19,563 bases of DNA from NCBI GenBank assembly GCA_026419815.1, contig JAOAKR010000006.1, positions 1 to 19,563 on the forward strand, written 5' to 3'. Shown here piece by piece: positions 15,208-19,563 of the stretch. The stretch is from Microcaldota archaeon. Lineage in GTDB: Archaea; Micrarchaeota; Micrarchaeia; CAILAH01. Made by a program: the position numbers and the translations under genes. The number at the start of each line of letters is the position of its first letter. Position 1 is the first letter of the stretch. A model generated the notes under the pieces. It saw only the letters and a program-made list of their open reading frames with translations, made no database searches and was not told the origin of the DNA.

Positions 15208-15418
15208 ACCGTAGCTCCACTCCGAGTTTGCGGCCGAAAGGCCGCTGTGCGAAAGCACAAATACGCCACCGCCAGTCCAATGGGCTGGCCTAATTTTCTC
15301 CTATGGAAGGCCATTAGCGCAAGCGCCGCCCTGCCCAACAGGGAGTGTGAGGAACCTTGGCTCCCTTGTGGGCGCCACGTGCCAGCACCATACGCCCAGG
15401 CAGGCACAATGGAGCGGT
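15208..15418 (+). ncRNA. Unidentified structured RNA with GNRA-capped hairpins
   Basis: About 211 nt between nurA and the metalloprotease gene, with no convincing coding frame. The ends pair: ACCG (15208-15211) with CGGT (15415-15418) and CTCCA (15215-15219) with TGGAG (15410-15414), leaving a three-base bulge. Inside are GCGGCC-GAAA-GGCCGC (15230-15245), TGTGC-GAAA-GCACA (15246-15259), GCCAGTCC-AAT-GGGCTGGC (15271-15289), CCCTG-CCCAA-CAGGG (15329-15343) and TGGGCG (15369-15374) with CGCCCA (15393-15398). The GAAA loops fix the plus strand as the RNA strand. I could not find the conserved segments of RNase P RNA or SRP RNA. The 3' end is set only by the closing helix; no T-run follows. The last base overlaps the stop codon of the convergent gene. 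Confidence 0.62.
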
Positions 15419-18072
15419 TAACGTGTGCGTGAGGAATATGCCGCAATGCCCAGCACAAGGCCAATAATCGCGGCAGTGCCACAGCACTCCGGGGACGGCT
15501 CCTCTCTCACACAGGTGCCTTGCGAGCACAAATAGCCGCCTCCGCAATCTGAGTCCCGCATACATCCCTCTGCCTGAGCAGGCAAGCCGCCCGGCTGCGG
15601 GTATTCCTGTGAGCAAGCACCTGAAACACAGGAATTGCCCGTCCCCGCGTATACGCACTCATAGTGCTGTGTGCAGGGGTAGGCAGGAGGCATTTCAAGC
15701 TCAGCACTGTATTTTCCGATTGGCTTTGAGCCGTCAACCTTATCGTAGAATTCCTGCGTGGTTATCGTGAATTCGGCGGGCGCCCTCTTCCCAGTGGCAG
15801 GCACATACGCATACATCCTTATAGTGGCGCCATACTCGCGCGGAGGATACGGCACATAAACCGCGCCGTCACTCAGTGGCACGTCATATGAGTATGAGAG
15901 GTGCGAGTTCTCGCCGCTGAACTCAACCTCAACGCGAATAACCGCGCCTGCAGTTATCCTGTTGCCGTCCTGGTCGCGCAGGTCAAGCTCAACACCGCTC
16001 CCGTTTAGGGCCTCAAGGTCGGGGCGCAGGCTTGATGCGCCGGCACCGTTGCCGGAATAGCCTATTGGCTCACCCATATCCCACCTGCCGTTGGCATTTA
16101 CGTCCTGGTATGCACCGTGCATCACAAATACCTTGTCCAGCTGTGTGAGCCTTGTGTCCTTGTCATAATACTCGTAGAGCGGTGCATAGCCCGAGGCGTT
16201 CAACGCAACGTAAAGGTCGTGCAGTGTCTCAACATTCCTCACGCCCCTGCCGTCGCCGAAATCGCGCTTGCCCTTATACGCATCCCATAACGTCTGGATG
16301 GGCACAACGATGAAATCGTCATCAATCCCTCCGCGCGACTGCGGGGAATCACGCAAGTCAACAAGCAGCGATGCAATCGCCATCTCCTCCATTATGCTTG
16401 GGTCGCTATACTCATTCGTTTCCCTGAACACTTTCTCCCTAATTTGGTAGTTTGGCTCAAGGTCAAATGCGACACCGCGTATCCTGTACAGGTCGTAATC
16501 TGGGTTGTCCTTGTAGTAGTTCTTCATCTCCCACGCGCAGTATTCCGCCCAGCCTTCCAGAAGCCCGAAGCCGGTATCTGGGTTTGTATAGTACCCGCCG
16601 TGGTCCTCACCGGAGAGTGATAGCTGTCCATTATAAATCTCATCCTGAATGTGGTGGCAGTACTCGTGGTAAATCGTGTCCTCAACATACGGCGAGGCCA
16701 GCTTAGAGCTCTCTGGCAAAAGGTACATGCCCGCCCTGTTGCCGGCAGTGGCGCTTGACTCAGCCCAATGCCTGTTGCCCTTCGGATGGTTCACATATAC
16801 GCGCTCTGGGGCTGTTTGCCTTATGCCGAGCACATTTTCCTTGTAGTCAACTGCCTTCTGTACCGTCACATAAACCTTTGCCGCGCCAGGCATGCCTGCA
16901 ACCTTGTGGCTTGTAAGGTCAATTTGATAGTTTGGCAGCTGAGGGTTAGTAACGCCCACATTGTCATCATAAGTGTATGCAAGCTGGAAGTCCGGGTAGC
17001 TCTCCACAAGGAACAAACGGCCGGCGGACTCATTGAACTTTATGGTTATGTCAAGATGGCTGCCTGGCTGGAATGCCTTAGGGTCGTCCCAGGTGAACTT
17101 GCCCTGCGCATCGGTTGAGAGATAGCCGTATGCAAGGTTGCGGGAATCCTTTACTGAGATTATCTCTACCTGCACAAGCTTGAGCGGCACCTTCTTTCCG
17201 TTTGTGTCATAATAGAATACCTCGCCATTTATTACGGGGGATTTGCACTGCTGGCTGTTTTCGCACCCAAGCGGGCACTGCTCCTGCCTATATGTGCACT
17301 CGCCGTTGTCCGGGTTGCACGCACCTAGCGTGTTCATCACCCCGTTCTCGCACTTGTCTGGGCACTCAACGCTCTTGCACTTGTCCTGCTGCTGTGCCGG
17401 GGGCGGGCTCCTGCAGTCAATCTTGCTGAACGTCTCACCGCCAGAAGGGCAGTTGCACGAGCAGTCAACTATGCCCTCGCTCCATTCAACAGCAACAACC
17501 GCTGCGCACTCGTCTCCAAGCTTTCCCTTGCAATATAGGTTGCAGTATTCAAGGTATTCCCTCTGGCCGTAGCAAAACCTCTTTTCAGCGGGCTGTGCAG
17601 GGGATGGCGCAGCCGCACCGCAATCGCTCACGCATTTCTCCTGGACAGGCTTGCAGTATTTCTCATTCAGCGACTCATAGCACTTTGCTTCCTTGTCCCT
17701 GCAATAGTCATCCAGCTCTGAGTAATCCGCTTGTATCTCATTCTTGCTCATGCAGTCCATATACAATGGCCCACAGCTGCTTTCCATCTCAGAGCGGTAT
17801 GCTGCCCCTGGCACATCGTAATACTGCGAGCCCTCACTGCGCACACCATACTTGCATCTCCTGTACTCCCATATGCAGTCAAATGCGCACTGCTCCTTTT
17901 CAGAGAGCTTCTCATATGCACTCATATCCTCAAGCTTGCAGTAGGATTCGGTGCAGTCCCATATCTGGTAATCTGGGTTCTCACAGTTGAGTGCGCAGCT
18001 CATATAATCGTAAATCGGTGCGGCATACCCAACTTGGAATGCGAGTAGGAAGATTAAAAGCACGTATTTCAT
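15418..18072 (-). CDS. Secreted, membrane-anchored Cys-rich HExxH metalloprotease
   Basis: An 884-residue surface protein. The signal peptide (MKYVLLIFLLAFQVGYA) is followed by a region with 30 cysteines between residues 26 and 276, containing a Pro/Gln/Ala-rich linker. A beta-sandwich-like segment (about 280-385, GYLSTDAQGKFTWDD) resembles transthyretin-type domains. The catalytic part has HEYCHH (His469, Glu470, His473) and LLEGWAEYCAW (Glu506 or Glu510 as third zinc ligand), a gluzincin arrangement. A beta-rich domain follows, then a short Cys-rich DSDCGGGYLCSQGTC module, and a final hydrophobic helix (TAAIIGLVLGIAAY) with basic end, likely the membrane anchor. A TATA-like TTTTAACA (18100-18093) is centred 24.5 bp before the ATG. 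Substrate unknown; cell-surface protein processing or contact with other cells is inference. Confidence 0.85.
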   Translation of the reverse strand: MKYVLLIFLLAFQVGYAAPIYDYMSCALNCENPDYQIWDCTESYCKLEDMSAYEKLSEKEQCAFDCIWEYRRCKYGVRSEGSQYYDVPGAAYRSEMESSCGPLYMDCMSKNEIQADYSELDDYCRDKEAKCYESLNEKYCKPVQEKCVSDCGAAAPSPAQPAEKRFCYGQREYLEYCNLYCKGKLGDECAAVVAVEWSEGIVDCSCNCPSGGETFSKIDCRSPPPAQQQDKCKSVECPDKCENGVMNTLGACNPDNGECTYRQEQCPLGCENSQQCKSPVINGEVFYYDTNGKKVPLKLVQVEIISVKDSRNLAYGYLSTDAQGKFTWDDPKAFQPGSHLDITIKFNESAGRLFLVESYPDFQLAYTYDDNVGVTNPQLPNYQIDLTSHKVAGMPGAAKVYVTVQKAVDYKENVLGIRQTAPERVYVNHPKGNRHWAESSATAGNRAGMYLLPESSKLASPYVEDTIYHEYCHHIQDEIYNGQLSLSGEDHGGYYTNPDTGFGLLEGWAEYCAWEMKNYYKDNPDYDLYRIRGVAFDLEPNYQIREKVFRETNEYSDPSIMEEMAIASLLVDLRDSPQSRGGIDDDFIVVPIQTLWDAYKGKRDFGDGRGVRNVETLHDLYVALNASGYAPLYEYYDKDTRLTQLDKVFVMHGAYQDVNANGRWDMGEPIGYSGNGAGASSLRPDLEALNGSGVELDLRDQDGNRITAGAVIRVEVEFSGENSHLSYSYDVPLSDGAVYVPYPPREYGATIRMYAYVPATGKRAPAEFTITTQEFYDKVDGSKPIGKYSAELEMPPAYPCTQHYECVYAGTGNSCVSGACSQEYPQPGGLPAQAEGCMRDSDCGGGYLCSQGTCVREEPSPECCGTAAIIGLVLGIAAYSSRTR

Positions 18073-18092
18073 AATTAGGTTAGCACTGAAAG

Positions 18093-18100
18093 TGTTAAAA
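18093..18100 (-). promoter_or_regulatory. TATA-like element of the metalloprotease gene
   Basis: The minus strand reads TTTTAACA, a weak match, but its centre is 24.5 bp from the ATG at 18072, the same spacing as the other leaderless genes here. Confidence 0.45.
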
Positions 18101-18146
18101 CCTGTGTTGCCGCATCCCCTAAATGCGCCGCCTAAGCCAAGCGCAA

Positions 18147-18953
18147 TCAGCTGCAGCCCTGCTTTCGGCCCCTATTGTCTCTAGGCACTACTTTATCTAA
18201 GATGCGCCGCTTGCGCAGCTCATTGTACAGGCTGAAGTAATGCATTGTGAGGTCAGTGCGCGATTTTAGGCAGTGCATAAGGCACGCGTCCCGCCCCATC
18301 TCAACAAGCTCACCGTCGCTCAGCTGGCACCACTTGGATTTCTTGCGCTTGTGGTATGAATGGGGGATGACTTTGTCCAACAGCTGGCGATTAGTCAGCA
18401 CAGTGTAAAGCCTGCTGAATTTGGCTCCCAGCTCAGAGCGTTGAGTGATGCCGTTGCTTGAGCATAGTGCCTTTGCAGCATCCAAAAGCTCGTCGTCGCC
18501 CATCTTAGACCAATGCGCCACCGCTTTCGTTTTTAGGCCCAGTGCATCCAAAAGCCGTCGATACCTAAGCGCGGAGTAGAGCTTTGGGTTGCTCTTGCAA
18601 AGCTCCCCTTTCATCCTTATCCCGTTATTTGTGCAGTATTCCTTTGCGATGTGCAGCAAACGGTCATTATTATGTGGCCAACGAACGGGGGCGCTTTTGT
18701 TGCGTGAGTGCGGAATGACACTGGATAGGAGCTTGCGCCTGTTCAGCACGACGTAAAGGCTCGCATCACTGATGAAAAGCTGCATACGACTTTTAATATC
18801 ATTGCGGGCGCAAAACTGCAGCGCATACTTAACAAGCTCATCATCGCTCATATTGAAATAAAACCCGCGTGGCTTGCGCATTATGCCTTCGGCCATTACA
18901 TCAGGGAGCTTATGTGAAACTGAAATCCGAGTATCTTGCTTGTGGGCTTGCAT
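18147..18953 (-). CDS. Four-repeat protein of unknown function
   Basis: A 268-residue basic protein built from four diverged ~55-residue repeats: about 34-86, 92-143, 148-200 and 208-260. The shared pattern is W--(L/M)-D-ELL--A---C---GI--R-EL-----LY--L--R-LLDKVIPHS, for example SDDELVKYALQFC ... SLYVVLNRRKLLSSVIPHS and GDDELLDAAKALC ... RLYTVLTNRQLLDKVIPHS. The LY-x2-L-x2-R-x-LLD core recalls repeats that accompany phage and homing endonucleases, which suggests nucleic-acid binding, but no nuclease domain is present. The start at 18953 is chosen because a TATA element (TATTTAAG, 18983-18976) is centred 26.5 bp upstream; the longer frame to 19007 overlaps CutA. The linkers are rich in Lys/Arg. 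Confidence 0.75.
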   Translation of the reverse strand: MQAHKQDTRISVSHKLPDVMAEGIMRKPRGFYFNMSDDELVKYALQFCARNDIKSRMQLFISDASLYVVLNRRKLLSSVIPHSRNKSAPVRWPHNNDRLLHIAKEYCTNNGIRMKGELCKSNPKLYSALRYRRLLDALGLKTKAVAHWSKMGDDELLDAAKALCSSNGITQRSELGAKFSRLYTVLTNRQLLDKVIPHSYHKRKKSKWCQLSDGELVEMGRDACLMHCLKSRTDLTMHYFSLYNELRKRRILDKVVPRDNRGRKQGCS

Positions 18954-18975
18954 GCTATAGGAAAGAAAAACTGCA

Positions 18976-18983
18976 CTTAAATA
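18976..18983 (-). promoter_or_regulatory. TATA box of the four-repeat protein gene
   Basis: The minus strand reads TATTTAAG, centred 26.5 bp from the ATG at 18953; it overlaps the stop codon of the CutA gene. Confidence 0.6.
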
Positions 18984-19294
18984 TGTTGCGATTGCGCACG
19001 CGCCCACTTAAAGTACTTGCTGTTAGCAGATGCCCTGAACGAAAGGATTGCCGGTACTGAATATGGATGCGCCTTCTCAATGAATGCGCGCACCGCCTTT
19101 TCCTTCCCAGGCAATGCTTTCGCAAGTAGCACCCATTCGCGCTGCTCTTCAACTTTGCCCTTCCACTCATAGATGCTTGACACTGCAAAAATGTTTATGC
19201 ACGCCGCAAGGCGCTTCTCAACTAACAGTTTCGCTGCACTGCGCGCGGCCTTCATTGACGGGAACGGCGAGTAAACAAGTGAAATGATTGCCAT
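18977..19294 (-). CDS. cutA: CutA1-family divalent-cation tolerance protein
   Basis: A 105-residue protein with the CutA1 pattern: ISLVYSPFPSMKAARSAAKLLVEKRLAACINIF at the start, SSIYEWKGKVEEQREWVLLAKA in the middle, HPYSVPAILSF and the ending YFKWARAQ. CutA1 forms very stable trimers related to PII proteins, binds copper and other divalent metals in vitro, and is linked to metal tolerance in bacteria; its archaeal role is not settled. The start at 19294 matches the family N-terminus and has GGTG five bases upstream; a longer frame to 19354 would add a Cys-rich leader that overlaps the promoter. A T-rich TATA element (TTTTTTTATG, 19332-19323) lies upstream, giving a leader of about eight nt. 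Confidence 0.93.
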   Translation of the reverse strand: MAIISLVYSPFPSMKAARSAAKLLVEKRLAACINIFAVSSIYEWKGKVEEQREWVLLAKALPGKEKAVRAFIEKAHPYSVPAILSFRASANSKYFKWARAQSQHI

Positions 19295-19322
19295 GCCTGC
19301 ACCGCATACACTTATGCAGCAA

Positions 19323-19332
19323 CATAAAAAAA
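19323..19332 (-). promoter_or_regulatory. TATA-like element of cutA
   Basis: The minus strand reads TTTTTTTATG about 34 bp before the ATG at 19294, leaving a short leader with a GGTG ribosome-binding site (19303-19300). Confidence 0.45.
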
Positions 19333-19352
19333 GATTGGGCATCACCAAAACC

Positions 19353-19358
19353 AAAAAA
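19353..19358 (-). terminator. T-run terminator of tRNA-Cys
   Basis: Six T residues on the minus strand lie four to nine bases after the tRNA discriminator base and are followed by a second T-tract, as expected for an archaeal U-tract terminator. Confidence 0.55.
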
Positions 19359-19361
19359 GAA

Positions 19362-19491
19362 AGCCGAGGAAGGGAATTGAACCCCTCTCTGCCGGTGCCC
19401 GCACCAGTTCCCTAAGGGCTACCTGGGGATACGAGAGGGCAAATGCGCCCCTCGTCTGCAGCCGGCCGCATAGCCAATCTGCCACCTCGGC
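19362..19491 (-). tRNA. tRNA-Cys (anticodon GCA) with intron
   Basis: The acceptor arms GCCGAGG (19491-19485) and CCTCGGC (19369-19363) pair fully. The D arm GCAGATTGGCTATGC has three pairs, with positions 13 and 22 (G and A) not forming a Watson-Crick pair. The anticodon stem GCCGG/CCGGC flanks loop CTGCAGA with anticodon GCA at 19459-19457. The variable region is AGAG, and the T arm is AGGGG-TTCAATT-CCCTT. The discriminator is T (U73), a key cysteine identity base. Without the 59-nt intron the mature molecule is 71 nt. CCA is not encoded. A T-run terminator follows. The sequence immediately upstream is a GC-rich repeat, and no TATA box is seen at the expected distance. Confidence 0.92.
19397..19455 (-). 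other. tRNA-Cys intron at canonical position 37/38
   Basis: The 59 nt between G37 and A38 interrupt the anticodon loop; the exact boundary is ambiguous by one base because A occurs on both sides. It can form a hairpin ACGAG-GGGC ... GCCC-T-CTCGT (19455-19431) and a second one with CCAG/CTGG. C32-C35 can pair with GCGG near the intron 3' end, leaving three-base bulges, the shape cut by the archaeal tRNA splicing endonuclease. Confidence 0.75.
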
Positions 19492-19493
19492 GC

Positions 19494-19563
19494 GGGGTCC
19501 CCACCGCGACCCCGCACCCCGCGGGAACCAACGATGGGGGGTCCCCACCGCGACCCCGCACCC
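19494..19563. repeat. GC-rich 26-bp direct repeat, period 44 bp, open at window end
   Basis: The 26-bp unit occupies 19494-19519 and is repeated exactly at 19538-19563, where the window ends. It contains GGGGTC ... GACCCC as an inverted repeat. The 18 bp between copies include GCGGGAACC. The first copy begins two bp from the 5' end of tRNA-Cys. More copies may lie beyond the window. Confidence 0.8.

Noticed and set aside
15208..15418. RNase P RNA or SRP RNA
   Set aside because: I could not find the universally conserved RNase P segments (a GAGGAAAGTCC-like block and an ACAGAAA-like block) or the SRP helix 8 core. Not fully excluded without a covariance-model search.
15192..15482. 96-codon minus-strand frame across the structured RNA region
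   Set aside because: It overlaps the 3' end of the metalloprotease gene, has no promoter, and its translation looks random.
19362..19491. Class II tRNA (Leu or Ser) with long variable arm
   Set aside because: The extra length sits in the anticodon loop, not the variable region. Removing 59 nt restores a full anticodon stem, anticodon GCA and U73, all pointing to cysteine.
19494..19563. CRISPR array
   Set aside because: Only two units are visible, the spacing of 18 bp is too short for spacers, composition is almost all G and C, and no cas gene is present.

Overview
The window is archaeal chromosome. It encodes both subunits of DNA topoisomerase VI, an archaeal proteasome beta subunit, the KH/beta-CASP ribonuclease aCPSF1, an archaeal Pno1/Dim2-like KH protein, a NurA nuclease, Pth2, DUF424, a type II archaeal prepilin peptidase C-terminus and an intron-containing tRNA. 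The very short intergenic gaps, mostly leaderless genes and many small lineage-specific proteins fit a small-genome archaeon, perhaps DPANN (Micrarchaeota- or Diapherotrites-like). That placement is a guess: no rRNA or other marker in the window settles it.

Layout. Positions 1-525 (+) hold the 3' part of a prepilin peptidase-like gene. Next comes a tightly overlapping three-gene minus-strand cluster of unknown function (1900 down to 545), two of whose products carry a C-terminal membrane hairpin. Upstream of it on the same strand lies an information-processing block: KH protein (5386-4847), topo VI-B (4780-3080) and topo VI-A (3070-1943). Then follow aCPSF1 (7371-5467) and the proteasome beta subunit (about 8048-7422), each with its own TATA box. 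Next are a calcium/cation antiporter (9105-8140) behind a winged-helix regulator (9704-9189), and a 685-residue CHASE4-HAMP-PAS-PAS-PAS membrane sensor with no output domain (11812-9755).

From 11.8 to 14.2 kb three divergent gene pairs follow: sensor / small basic protein, TPR / DUF424, and Pth2 / NurA. Each pair is separated by only 50-52 bp with one near-palindromic TATA element in the middle, so a single box appears to drive transcription both ways. A DUF4870/Tic20-like membrane protein (13585-13094) faces DUF424 tail to tail. After nurA there is a gene-free stretch (15134-15417) with a strong TATA box followed by about 210 nt of sequence rich in GNRA-capped hairpins and closed by pairing of its ends; I read this as an unidentified structured RNA.

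The right end carries an 884-residue secreted, Cys-rich, membrane-anchored HExxH metalloprotease (18072-15418), a four-repeat protein of unknown role (18953-18147), CutA (19294-18977), and tRNA-Cys(GCA) with a 59-nt intron (19491-19362). The tRNA abuts a GC-rich direct repeat that runs off the window.

Expression logic. Nearly every gene that begins a transcription unit has an AT-rich TATA element centred about 24-28 bp before its start codon, which predicts leaderless mRNAs. Genes inside units instead show GGTG-type ribosome-binding sites or ATGA stop/start overlaps. T-runs that can terminate transcription follow aCPSF1, the PAS sensor and the tRNA.
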